The notes: generated by a model not told the origin, from the sequence alone. Shown: positions 1-6,814, counted from the stretch's first letter. The stretch: 6,908 bases of DNA from an uncultured Pseudorhodobacter sp. (GCA_937910975.1 CALEMZ010000271.1:1-6908), one strand, 5' to 3'. A program made the numbers and translations.

Positions 1-647
1 CCGGGGCCGGGGTGCAGGGCAATGGTCTGGGTTTATCCATTTGCCGCAGCATGGCGCGTCAAATGGGCGGAGATCTGGTGATTGCCGAAAACGCACCCAA
101 CAAAACCGGCGCGCATTTTATCCTGACGCTAAGCGTAGCCCCTGCTGCCCCCGCCGATCCTCCGCTGCCCGTGTCGCAGCCGGTTGCAGCCACCGCCACG
201 GGCCCTGTCCCGCCCGACCCGGGCTCAAGCTCAAAGCCAACGTCAAGCATCACCTCCGGGCTTCAGGTGCTGGTGGTTGATGACATCGCCACCAACAGAC
301 TTGTCGCCTCCACATATCTGCGCATGTTGGGTGCAACGATGATCGAGGCGGCCAGCGGCGAGCAAGCCCTCAAAATCCTGATAAATGTTGTGCCGGACCT
401 TATACTGCTGGATATGAACATGCCCGGAATGAACGGCATGCAGACGCTGGAAAAGATCCGCGCGTTGCCGGGCAAGGCCGGACGCACCCCGATCATCGCC
501 ATGACGGCGAATGCCATGGAGGAACATCGCAACCTTTATCTCTCCAGCGGCGTGGATGGCTACCTGGCCAAGCCCATCAACCCCACCAGGATAGAAGTCG
601 AGATCAATGCGGTGCTGCACAAAGGCGCGGCAAAACCCTCAGGCTAG
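1..647 (+). CDS. Hybrid sensor histidine kinase, C-terminal part (5' end outside window)
   Basis: This is the tail of a two-component hybrid kinase that would autophosphorylate on a His outside the window and pass phosphate to its own receiver. The frame is open from base 3 with no real start, so the gene is cut by the window edge. The GTG at 12 is internal. Numbering from that GTG, residues 3-10 (GNGLGLSI) are the last glycine box of the HATPase_c domain. Residues about 42-80 are a Pro/Ala/Ser-rich flexible linker. Residues about 83-203 are a full receiver domain: acidic pair D90-D91, phospho-acceptor D134 in LLDMNMPG, T165 in AMTANA and K187 in the AKP motif. All catalytic positions are intact. 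The stop is TAG at 645-647, directly at the edge of a transposon relic. The gene converges on the transporter operon. The input signal and output partner cannot be told from this fragment. Confidence 0.93.
   Translation, partial: GAGVQGNGLGLSICRSMARQMGGDLVIAENAPNKTGAHFILTLSVAPAAPADPPLPVSQPVAATATGPVPPDPGSSSKPTSSITSGLQVLVVDDIATNRLVASTYLRMLGATMIEAASGEQALKILINVVPDLILLDMNMPGMNGMQTLEKIRALPGKAGRTPIIAMTANAMEEHRNLYLSSGVDGYLAKPINPTRIEVEINAVLHKGAAKPSG
638..644. repeat. Left copy of 7-bp direct repeat CTCAGGC (candidate target-site duplication)
   Basis: CTCAGGC occurs here and again at 948-954, bracketing the IS481 relic. Four bases (TAGT) separate this copy from the candidate inverted repeat. The repeat is the last coding sequence of the kinase before its TAG. 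It may be a target duplication or chance. Confidence 0.35.
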
Positions 648-881
648 TTGTTTCGTCCCGGCATCAGGTGGAATGGATCTGCTTGGCTTTGAGGCGGCGT
701 GCGAAGTTGTAGGCCGCGATGAAGTTCGCGATATGCCTGCACCGTTGCAGGGCTGACCGTGTCAGGTGCGGGATCGAAACCTGCGACACCGTATTGCTGC
801 TCGGATGGCGCGCGTGCCCTCCCGGCAGATTTCGCCTGCTGGGTAACAGTGCGTGGCGCCCCCATGACGAGCTTGCACCAT
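644..881 (-). pseudogene. IS481-family transposase, multiply deleted and frameshifted
   Basis: Four blocks typical of IS481-type (DDE) transposases occur in order on the - strand. From the ATG at 881 the reading is MVQARHGGAT, then twelve unrelated residues, then TRAIRAAIR. This resembles the family N-terminus (MGQVRHGSATTTHAVRAAIQ). In a second frame, 780-688 read SIPHLTRSALQRC (family: SIPHLTRSSLHRC) followed directly by ANFIAAYNFARRLK (family: DFVAAYNFARRLK). The whole catalytic domain that should separate them is absent. In a third frame, 682-647 read ADPFHLMPGRNN plus a TAG stop, the family's terminal HQMPGLNT-like end. The roughly 20 residues normally between RRLK and this end are also lost. 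No intact reading frame or DDE triad remains, so it cannot transpose by itself. The comparison sequences are from memory. Confidence 0.8.
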
Positions 882-937
882 AGTGCGGCCTTCCATCCCA
901 ACGAAAGGATCACACCATCAAACCGCAGGAGCAAACA
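649..937 (-). mobile_element. Internally deleted IS481-family element (relic or MITE-like derivative)
   Basis: The roughly 300-base gap between the kinase and the deaminase is filled by remains of one insertion sequence. The transposase pieces inside it appear in the correct order on the - strand. Candidate terminal inverted repeats are TGTTTCGTCC (649-658, + strand) and TGTTTGCTCC (937-928, - strand), matching at 8 of 10 bases. The right-hand end carries the leader before the transposase start. The left-hand end runs into the transposase's last codons, which I recall as usual for this type of IS481 element. Full-length relatives are about 1 kb or more, so about three quarters is missing. The family assignment rests on recalled protein motifs. 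The exact ends are inferred. Confidence 0.6.
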
Positions 938-947
938 GCCCTGGGTG

Positions 948-954
948 CTCAGGC
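948..954. repeat. Right copy of 7-bp direct repeat CTCAGGC (candidate target-site duplication)
   Basis: This is identical to 638-644. It overlaps the TGA stop of the deaminase gene (951-949 on the - strand) and lies ten bases outside the candidate right inverted repeat ending at 937. The unequal spacing to the two inverted repeats weakens the target-duplication reading. Confidence 0.35.
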
Positions 955-2229
955 CATTCCCGTATGATGCCGCCGACGCACGGAGGCAGGACGCCCCGCC
1001 AGCGAAAGCTGCGCGTCATTGCGGGCGCGGGTTGCCACCAGCTTGCCTTTGGATACCACAGCCAGACGATCCGGGCGCAGGCGCAGCGCCTCCACCGGGC
1101 CACCGGCATCAAGCACCACGAGGCTGGCTTGTGCGCCCACATGCAGCCCATAATCCGCCAAGTTCATGATCGCCGCGTTTTGCGCTGTAACCATATCAAA
1201 ACAGCGCGCCATCTCTTGTGGTGAGGTCATTTGCGCCACATGCAGCCCCATGAAGGCGACATCAAGCATATCGGCGGTCCCAAGGCTGTACCACGGGTCC
1301 AGTACGCAATCCTGGCCCCAGCCGACGGTGATGCCATGAGCCTGCATTTCCTTCACACGAGTCAGGCCGCGACGTTTGGGAAATGTGTCATGCCGCCCCT
1401 GAAGCGTGATGTTTATCAATGGGTTCGGGATGGCGCACATCCCGCTTTCGGCGATCAATGGCAGCAGTTTGGAGACATAGTAATTGTCCATTGAATGCAT
1501 GGAGGTCAGGTGGCTGCCCGCCGCCCTGCCGCCAAGCCCGTGGCGCGTCACCTCCATAGCGAGGGTTTCGACATGGCGGGAAAGGGGGTCATCCGTCTCA
1601 TCGCAATGCAAATCCAGCATCAACCCACGATCCGCCGCGATCCGCGCAAGATCGGTAACGGAGGCGGCGCCTTCGGCCATTGTGCGTTCGAAATGTGGGA
1701 TGCCGCCGACCACATCCACGCCCATATCTAGCGCCCGGATCAGGTTTTCACGCCCGGTTTTGCTGCGATACAGCCCGTCTTGCGGAAAGGCCACCAATTG
1801 CAGATCGAGGTATGGCGCGACGCGGGCCTTCACCTCCAGCATCGCCTCCACGCCGCGCAGATGGTCGGGCGTGGTATCGACATGGCTGCGGATTGCCAGA
1901 AGCCCCATCGACACCGCCCAATCGCAATATTCCACCGCGCGGGCAATCATCTCATCCACCGTCGCGATATCGCGCAACTCCCCCCACAGATTGATACCCT
2001 CCAACAAAGTGCCAGAAGCGTTGAGGCGGGGCGTGCCGTAGGATAGGGTGGCGTCCATGTGAAAATGCGGATCCACGAAGGGCGGGCAGACCAAATCTTC
2101 TTTCGCATCAATGGTTTGTGCGGCGTTATTTGGCAGTTGGCCAATCGCGGCAATCCGATCCCCCGTAATGCCGATATCAGCGATTGTACCATCGGGCAGC
2201 GTGCCGCCCTTGATCAGAAGGTCGAACAT
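949..2229 (-). CDS. codA: Cytosine deaminase-like amidohydrolase (CodA family)
   Basis: This is a metal-dependent cytoplasmic hydrolase expected to deaminate cytosine to uracil or a related nitrogen heterocycle. The protein has 426 residues, as in E. coli CodA (427), and is similar along its whole length. The N-terminal beta segment (1-45) is followed by the TIM-barrel metal motif PHFHMD with H55 and H57. Q150 (AFPQ) matches the pyrimidine-binding Gln156 of CodA. H208 and E211 in DLHCDE match His214 and Glu217, H240 matches His246, D307 matches metal ligand Asp313, and W313 matches Trp319. Two neighbours differ: CodA His312-Asp313-Asp314 is Q306-D307-C308 here. Position 314 lies by the substrate ring, so specificity may differ; AtzC-like or other base deaminases are alternatives. 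The last roughly 25 residues are basic and not family-like, and end at the transposon relic. It is the last gene of the importer operon, and its ATG shares one base with the upstream TGA (TGATG). Confidence 0.88.
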   Translation of the reverse strand: MFDLLIKGGTLPDGTIADIGITGDRIAAIGQLPNNAAQTIDAKEDLVCPPFVDPHFHMDATLSYGTPRLNASGTLLEGINLWGELRDIATVDEMIARAVEYCDWAVSMGLLAIRSHVDTTPDHLRGVEAMLEVKARVAPYLDLQLVAFPQDGLYRSKTGRENLIRALDMGVDVVGGIPHFERTMAEGAASVTDLARIAADRGLMLDLHCDETDDPLSRHVETLAMEVTRHGLGGRAAGSHLTSMHSMDNYYVSKLLPLIAESGMCAIPNPLINITLQGRHDTFPKRRGLTRVKEMQAHGITVGWGQDCVLDPWYSLGTADMLDVAFMGLHVAQMTSPQEMARCFDMVTAQNAAIMNLADYGLHVGAQASLVVLDAGGPVEALRLRPDRLAVVSKGKLVATRARNDAQLSLAGRPASVRRRHHTGMA

Positions 2230-3176
2230 CAGCGTTCCCCTTTGTTGTATGGGATCATGAGGGCCGCGGGTACGGACGCGCGGCGCGACATCAAGATGAG
2301 GGCTAGGATGGAAAGGATATAGGGGGCCATCAAGAACATCTGATAGGGTACAACCTGCCCGATTGGGGTTTGTTGCAAGCGGATTTGCAGCGCGTCAAAC
2401 CCCGCGAAGAGAAGCGCGCCCAAAAGCGCCTTACCGGGTTTCCACGCACCAAAAACGACCAGCGCAATGCAGATCCAACCGCGCCCATTGACCATCTCAA
2501 AAAAGAAGCTGGAGAAAGCCGAAAGCGTAAGGAACGCCCCCCCCACAGCCATCAGCCCGGAACCCACGATCACCGCCCCCATGCGCAACCCCGTGACGGA
2601 AAGCCCTTGGGCTGCCACCGCATTCGGGCTTTCGCCCGCAGCACGGATCGCAAGGCCCAGGGGCGTGCGATAAAGGATAAGCGCGGTGAGCGCCACGGTG
2701 CCAAAGGCCGCGTAGGTAAGTGCGGTTTGTGCAAAAAATGCTGGGCCGAAAAGAGGAATATCAACAAGATAGGGAATCTCGAAGGGTTGAAAAGGTTCGA
2801 TTTTTGGTGGGCTGGTGACTTCTGGCAAAATCAGCCGATAGGCAAAATAGCTTGTGGAGGCGGCCAGAAGCGTGACGCCAAGACCCACGACATGCTGACT
2901 TAGGCCGAAAGGCACAGTCAGCGTGGCATGCAGCAGGCCAAAGAGCATTCCGGCCATCATTGCCACCGCGACCCCGCCCCAAAGCCCCGCGCCAAGATAG
3001 ACCGCCATCCAGCCCGAAAACGCGCCGATCACCATGATCCCCTCAATCCCGAGGTTCAAAACGCCCGCGCGTTCGCAGATCAACTCCCCCATCGTGGCAA
3101 AGATCAGAGGCGAGGCGATGCGCACCGCAGCGACCCAAAAGCTGGAGGTCAGCAGGATTTCAAACAGGGCCATCAT
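2229..3176 (-). CDS. Nucleoside-type ABC transporter permease (NupQ/YufQ-like)
   Basis: This is an inner-membrane subunit of a BMP-family importer and forms the translocation path with the preceding permease. The protein has 315 residues, close to B. subtilis NupQ (about 319), and is very hydrophobic, with about eight or more membrane segments. The family's characteristic stretch lies at 30-48 (GELICERAGVLNLGIEGIM). The cytoplasmic loop predicted to contact the ATPase is at about 173-191 (GLAIRAAGESPNAVAAQGL). A conserved segment, NGRGWICIALVVFGAWKPG, is at 230-248. These place it in the BPD_transp_2 group (PF02653), with branched-chain amino acid and ribose permeases as distant relatives. 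The start is ambiguous between two adjacent ATGs (3176 and 3173). Both overlap the upstream stop, by four bases or one. No strong ribosome site is visible, which suggests translational coupling. Confidence 0.93.
   Translation of the reverse strand: MMALFEILLTSSFWVAAVRIASPLIFATMGELICERAGVLNLGIEGIMVIGAFSGWMAVYLGAGLWGGVAVAMMAGMLFGLLHATLTVPFGLSQHVVGLGVTLLAASTSYFAYRLILPEVTSPPKIEPFQPFEIPYLVDIPLFGPAFFAQTALTYAAFGTVALTALILYRTPLGLAIRAAGESPNAVAAQGLSVTGLRMGAVIVGSGLMAVGGAFLTLSAFSSFFFEMVNGRGWICIALVVFGAWKPGKALLGALLFAGFDALQIRLQQTPIGQVVPYQMFLMAPYILSILALILMSRRASVPAALMIPYNKGER
2236..2243 (-). promoter_or_regulatory. Ribosome binding site of the deaminase gene
   Basis: AAAGGGGA on the - strand lies six bases before the ATG at 2229, inside the last codons of the upstream permease. 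It is the strongest Shine-Dalgarno-like site within the operon and fixes the start. It suggests the enzyme is translated by independent initiation as well as by coupling. Confidence 0.7.
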
Positions 3177-4222
3177 CCGCGCACCACCCGAAACTTTGTG
3201 AGGCCAATGGCCAGAACCATGAGGAGGAGCGCCGTGGCCAGAAGCATATCGGCGATATAGGTCGGAACGCCTGCCGCGCGGCTCATACTATCCGCACCCA
3301 CAAAGATGCCCGCGACAAAAATTGCAGTAACAACAACGCCTAACGGGTGCAAAAGCGCCAGCATGGCGACGATGATGCCCGTGTAACCAAAGCCCGGAGA
3401 CAGATCGAGCGAGAGATGGCCCTTCAGCCCCGCGACCTCTGAAAACCCCGCGAGGGCTGCAAGGCCACCCGACAAAAGCGCGGTTTTCACCAGCACTAGG
3501 TTGACCGGGATACCCGCAAAACGCGCAGCTTGGGGGTTTTGCCCGACAGCACGCATTTCATAGCCCAACGTGGTGCGGGTTTGTACCAGCCAGATCAGCA
3601 TCGCCGATATCAGCGCCAGCGCAAAGCCCCAGTGCAATCGCAGCCCTGTGACAATGCGCGGCAATCGCAGATCTCGGTCCAGCGGCGCGGATTTCGGCCA
3701 TCCCATGCCCATCGGGTCTTTCATCGGGCCTTCAAGCAGGTAAGATACCAACAATATCATGATAAAATTGAACAAAAGCGTAGTTACAACCTCATCCACA
3801 CCAAAACGGGTTTTCAGGATCACCGGGCCAAGCAAGATCACCGCCCCCGCAACCATCGCGCCCAAAGCCATGATCGGTAGGGCAAAACCGCCCATCCCCG
3901 ACAAAGCAGAAGTGCCAAGAATAACGGTCACGATGGCCCCGGCGTAAAGCTGCGCCTCGGCCCCGATGTTCCAAAGCTTGGCCCGGAAGGCGACGGCTAT
4001 GGCAAGGCCGGTAAAGATCAGCGGTGTCGCGCGGTTCAACGTTTCCAGCAAAGCAAATTTGGAGCCCGCAGCCCCTTTAACGATAAGGCCCAGAGTGCCG
4101 AAGGGCTCCGCCCCCGCAAGGGCAGCCAGAAGCGATGCTATGATGACGGTGGCAGCCAGCGCCAGCGCCGGAAAACCGAGACGGCGCGCGAGGCTCGGAT
4201 TGGCGATGGGTTCAAGCCGCAT
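3173..4222 (-). CDS. Nucleoside-type ABC transporter permease (NupP/YufP-like)
   Basis: This is the first of two inner-membrane permeases of the importer. The protein has 349 residues, matching B. subtilis NupP in length. A short cytoplasmic N-terminus (1-16) leads into a membrane helix at about 17-37. The family signature FRAKLWNIGAEAQLYAGA lies at 79-96. Further hydrophobic helices lie at about 113-135, 145-164, 198-214, 243-262, 281-310 and 325-343. The loop GYEMRAVGQNPQAARFAGI (220-238) is the likely coupling loop to the ATPase, as in other BPD_transp_2 permeases. Its ATG lies 11 bases inside the end of the ATPase gene, with an AAGG about eight bases upstream, and its TGA overlaps the next permease start. 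The exact substrate cannot be read from the permease. Confidence 0.93.
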   Translation of the reverse strand: MRLEPIANPSLARRLGFPALALAATVIIASLLAALAGAEPFGTLGLIVKGAAGSKFALLETLNRATPLIFTGLAIAVAFRAKLWNIGAEAQLYAGAIVTVILGTSALSGMGGFALPIMALGAMVAGAVILLGPVILKTRFGVDEVVTTLLFNFIMILLVSYLLEGPMKDPMGMGWPKSAPLDRDLRLPRIVTGLRLHWGFALALISAMLIWLVQTRTTLGYEMRAVGQNPQAARFAGIPVNLVLVKTALLSGGLAALAGFSEVAGLKGHLSLDLSPGFGYTGIIVAMLALLHPLGVVVTAIFVAGIFVGADSMSRAAGVPTYIADMLLATALLLMVLAIGLTKFRVVRG

Positions 4223-5750
4223 GGGTAAAACCTTGCCCCGCCATCCACAGCCCCAGTTCGGCGGCGGTCAATTGCCCGCGCTCGAATTCAGGTGAGAGGC
4301 GTCCTTCAGAGATAACATGAATAACGTCTGATAAGCCTATGATTTCATCAAGGTCTTCTGAAATAAGCAGAACGGCCGCACCCGCCTTTCGGGCCGCCAA
4401 AAGCCGGCCATGGACATAGGTGATCGCACCGATATCAAGGCCCCGAACGGGTTGATTGGCCAGGATGATCTTTGGCGAAAGCTCCAACGCGCGCCCCAAG
4501 ATCAGCTTTTGCATATTGCCGCCGGAAAGCTGCCGGATGGGACCGGATGGGCCGGGGCAGCGCACGTCATATGTGTCGATCAAATGGCGGGTATGTGCCT
4601 CGGCGGCGCGCCAATTCATCAGGCCGTTTTTACTGTAAGGTGGGGCGGCATAGGTTTCCAGAATGGCATTCTCGGTCAGCGAAAAATCGGCGATGGTGCC
4701 GGTTTTATGGCGATCCTCGGGGATGCGAGCAATGCCTGCGGCGACAGCGGCACGCGGGGTCCAGCGCGGCGGGGTTTCGGGCAATTCCAGCCCGCCCGAT
4801 TGCGGGGTGATCAGGCCGGAAATCAGATCCGACAAGGCCGATTGCCCATTGCCAGAAACCCCCGCAAGCCCGCTGATCTGGCCCGCCCGCAAGGCAAGCG
4901 TGACAGATTTAAGCCCCGGTGCAGTGCCTTGATCGCGGGTAGAGACATCGCGCAACCGCAAGAGCGCGGGGCCGGGCGTAAGGGGCGTGAGTTTCGGCGG
5001 GGTGATCTCGGCCCCAACCATCAGTGCTGCAAGCGCGTGGCGGTCGGTATCGCGGGTCGCAACCTCGCCCACCAGACGCCCGTGACGCAAAACGAGTACG
5101 CGGGAGGATATTGCCATAACCTCATGCAATTTATGAGAAATAAATACAACTGAAAGCCCAGATGCGACCGCGCGGCGCAGAGTTTCGAACAGCGCATCGC
5201 TTTCTTGAGGGGTCAGTACGGCGGTGGGTTCATCCAAGATCAGGATGCGGGCATCGCGATAGAGTGCCTTGAGGATTTCCACCCGCTGGCGCTGGCCCAC
5301 GGTAAGCGTGGCCACAATGGCATCCGGGTCCACGACAAGGCCGAAATCATCGGCGAGCCGGGCCAGTTTCGCGCGCGCACGGGCGCGCCCAAGCCCGGCG
5401 TACCAGAGCGGCACGGTGCCAAGTTGAATATTTTCCAGCACGGTCAGGTTATCAGCCAAGGTGAAATGCTGATGCACCATCCCAAGCCCCGCCGCGAGGG
5501 CCGCACGCGGATTTCCGGGCGGCAAGGGCGCGCCAAACAGCTCCACCGTGCCCTCATCGGCGGTATATTGGCCAAAAAGGATATTCATCAGCGTGGTCTT
5601 GCCTGCGCCATTTTCGCCAAGCAAAGCAATTACTTCTCCGCGATGCAACTGCATGCTGATCGCGTCGTTCGCGGTTAATGCACCGAAACGTTTCGTGATG
5701 TTGTTGAGGCGCAGAACAACATCCTGCGCCTCGGGTCTTGTGTCGGTCAC
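4212..5750 (-). CDS. Double-domain ABC transporter ATPase for nucleoside uptake (NupO/YufO-like)
   Basis: This ATPase powers the importer from the cytoplasmic side. The protein has 512 residues with two fused nucleotide-binding domains, as in NupO, RbsA and MglA. Domain 1 is complete: Walker A GENGAGKTT (45-53), Q-loop Q94, signature TVGQRQ (150-155), Walker B ILILDEP (169-175) and H-loop H206. Domain 2 is degenerate. Its Walker A is GVSGNGQSA (297-305), with Gln for the Lys. The signature LSGGNMQK (408-415) is intact. Walker B reads LANQPVRGLD (430-439), lacking the usual Asp-Glu, and E465 sits where the H-loop His should be. A non-catalytic second domain is normal in this family (relatives read AAQPTRGLD), so this is not decay. 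The start is GTG, overlapping the upstream TGA by four bases (GTGA). No clear Shine-Dalgarno is seen, so it is probably coupled to the binding-protein gene. Confidence 0.94.
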   Translation of the reverse strand: MTDTRPEAQDVVLRLNNITKRFGALTANDAISMQLHRGEVIALLGENGAGKTTLMNILFGQYTADEGTVELFGAPLPPGNPRAALAAGLGMVHQHFTLADNLTVLENIQLGTVPLWYAGLGRARARAKLARLADDFGLVVDPDAIVATLTVGQRQRVEILKALYRDARILILDEPTAVLTPQESDALFETLRRAVASGLSVVFISHKLHEVMAISSRVLVLRHGRLVGEVATRDTDRHALAALMVGAEITPPKLTPLTPGPALLRLRDVSTRDQGTAPGLKSVTLALRAGQISGLAGVSGNGQSALSDLISGLITPQSGGLELPETPPRWTPRAAVAAGIARIPEDRHKTGTIADFSLTENAILETYAAPPYSKNGLMNWRAAEAHTRHLIDTYDVRCPGPSGPIRQLSGGNMQKLILGRALELSPKIILANQPVRGLDIGAITYVHGRLLAARKAGAAVLLISEDLDEIIGLSDVIHVISEGRLSPEFERGQLTAAELGLWMAGQGFTHAA

Positions 5751-6757
5751 GATGATTTCGGCTCTTCGTCGTTGACCTCGACCGTAAAGGTGCCAGCCCT
5801 GATGGCGGCTTCGCGTTCGGCCACCAAGGCCATGGCTTCGGCCGGAACCTTGCCTTCAAACGTACCCAATGGGGCCAGCGAACAACCACCTTCCTTCATA
5901 AAGGAATAGGTGCCGTAGTTGGCGGCCTTGAACGTGCCAGCCTGAACGGCGGCGACAGCCGCGTTGAAGGTGGGTTCAAAATGCCAAATCGCAGAGGCGA
6001 CGACGGTATCGGGGTAATCGGCTTGGGTATCGATTACGTTGCCGATCGCCAAAACGCCCTTTTCCATCGCTGCATCTGAAACGCCAAAACGTTCAGCATA
6101 AAGCATATCGGCACCGTTCTCGATCATCGCAAAGGCGGTTTCCTTGGCCTTCGGCGGATCAAACCATGAGCCGATGAAGCTGACCTGAACTTTGATATCC
6201 GGGTTCATTTCGCGCGCACCAGCCACAAAAGCATTCATAAGCCGATTTACTTCGGGGATCGGGAAGCCGCCGACCATGCCGATATTGCCCTTGGTCATCG
6301 CGCCTGCGATGATGCCCGAAAGGTAGCTGGCATCTTGTATATAGTTATCAAAGACCGCGAGGTTCGGTGTCGCATCATCGGGCATGAAGCTGGACCCCAT
6401 AAGGAAAGCGACATCGGGGTAATCGGCGGCCACTTCGCGCGCCTCTTGCTCTACCCCGAAAATCTCACCCACAATCAGTTGCACACCGGCTTCGGCATAT
6501 TCGCGCATGACCCGCGGGTAATCGGTGTTGGAGACGTTTTCGGTGAAGCTATAGTCCACCTGCCCTGCGGCCTTTGCAGCCTCGGCGGCGATATGAATGC
6601 GGCTGACCCATTGCTGTTCCACCGGAACGGTATAGATGCCCGCGACCTTGAGTGGCGTTTGGGCACGAATTTGCGCAGGCAAAAGCCCCGCCCCGAGCAC
6701 GGCCCCTGCCCCCATAAGTATGGCGCGGCGTGTCGGCAGATACTGTATCTTGTTCAT
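5747..6757 (-). CDS. BMP-family ABC transporter substrate-binding protein, probable Tat substrate
   Basis: This periplasmic receptor captures the substrate and delivers it to the permease pair. The protein has 336 residues. The N-terminus carries TRRAILMGAG (residues 9-18), a twin-arginine motif, then a hydrophobic run to about 27 and a probable cleavage near A32 (QIRA/QTPL). There is no lipobox cysteine, unlike the BmpA/PnrA lipoproteins of spirochaetes and Gram-positive bacteria. The mature part fits the BMP fold (PF02608). Family-typical stretches are KGNIGMVGGFPIPEVNR (156-172), SWFDPPKAKETA (197-208) and ENGADMLYAE (213-222). PnrA-like relatives bind purine nucleosides. Here the pairing with a cytosine deaminase homologue points to a pyrimidine nucleoside or base, by inference. 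It is the first gene of the operon, with ATG preceded by GGGGA, and its TGA overlaps the ATPase GTG. Confidence 0.92.
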   Translation of the reverse strand: MNKIQYLPTRRAILMGAGAVLGAGLLPAQIRAQTPLKVAGIYTVPVEQQWVSRIHIAAEAAKAAGQVDYSFTENVSNTDYPRVMREYAEAGVQLIVGEIFGVEQEAREVAADYPDVAFLMGSSFMPDDATPNLAVFDNYIQDASYLSGIIAGAMTKGNIGMVGGFPIPEVNRLMNAFVAGAREMNPDIKVQVSFIGSWFDPPKAKETAFAMIENGADMLYAERFGVSDAAMEKGVLAIGNVIDTQADYPDTVVASAIWHFEPTFNAAVAAVQAGTFKAANYGTYSFMKEGGCSLAPLGTFEGKVPAEAMALVAEREAAIRAGTFTVEVNDEEPKSS

Positions 6758-6762
6758 ATTGG

Positions 6763-6767
6763 TCCCC
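6763..6767 (-). promoter_or_regulatory. Ribosome binding site of the binding-protein gene
   Basis: GGGGA on the - strand, five bases before the ATG at 6757, supports that start. It is the entry point for ribosomes on the operon transcript. Confidence 0.7.
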
Positions 6768-6791
6768 GATCCCTGTTGCTTGAGTTATTTG

Positions 6792-6814
6792 ACCATATGG
6801 TAAAGGCATTTACC
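6792..6814. promoter_or_regulatory. Overlapping palindromes, candidate repressor operator
   Basis: ACCATATGGT (6792-6801) is a perfect 10-bp palindrome. GGTAAA-ggca-TTTACC (6799-6814) is a perfect inverted repeat with 6-bp arms and a 4-base spacer. They share GGT. Two-fold symmetric sites over a -10 region are typical of GntR- or LacI-type repressor binding. No regulator gene is present in the window, so the protein is unknown. Neither element is followed by a T-run on the - strand, so a terminator is unlikely. Confidence 0.45.

Noticed and set aside
929..950. Imperfect hairpin (GAGCA...TGCTC) just after the deaminase stop, considered as a terminator
   Set aside because: The stem is interrupted by unpaired bases, the central loop would be only two bases, and no T-run follows on either strand.
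759..1224. Two + strand frames crossing the relic and deaminase 3' end
   Set aside because: They are antisense to the relic and the deaminase C-terminus, with low-complexity basic translation and no family features.
1484..2041. 185-codon open frame on the + strand
   Set aside because: It lies antisense to the well-conserved deaminase. Its composition is that of an Arg/Ser-rich shadow frame of GC-rich coding DNA, and it matches no known family.
2370..2903. 177-codon open frame on the + strand
   Set aside because: It is antisense to the NupQ-like permease and reads as a Lys/Arg-rich shadow of a hydrophobic membrane protein.
4798..4890. Degenerate second ATPase domain considered as a sign of gene decay
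   Set aside because: Loss of the Walker A Lys and catalytic acid in domain 2 is typical of the NupO family, and the frame is intact throughout.
4410..5153. 247-codon open frame on the + strand
   Set aside because: It lies wholly antisense to the ABC ATPase. It has no domain-like sequence and is explained by codon bias of the real gene.
5108..5160. AT-rich patch inside the ATPase gene, considered as an internal promoter or insertion
   Set aside because: The frame continues through the conserved H-loop region (ISHKLHEV) without interruption, so this is local codon variation.
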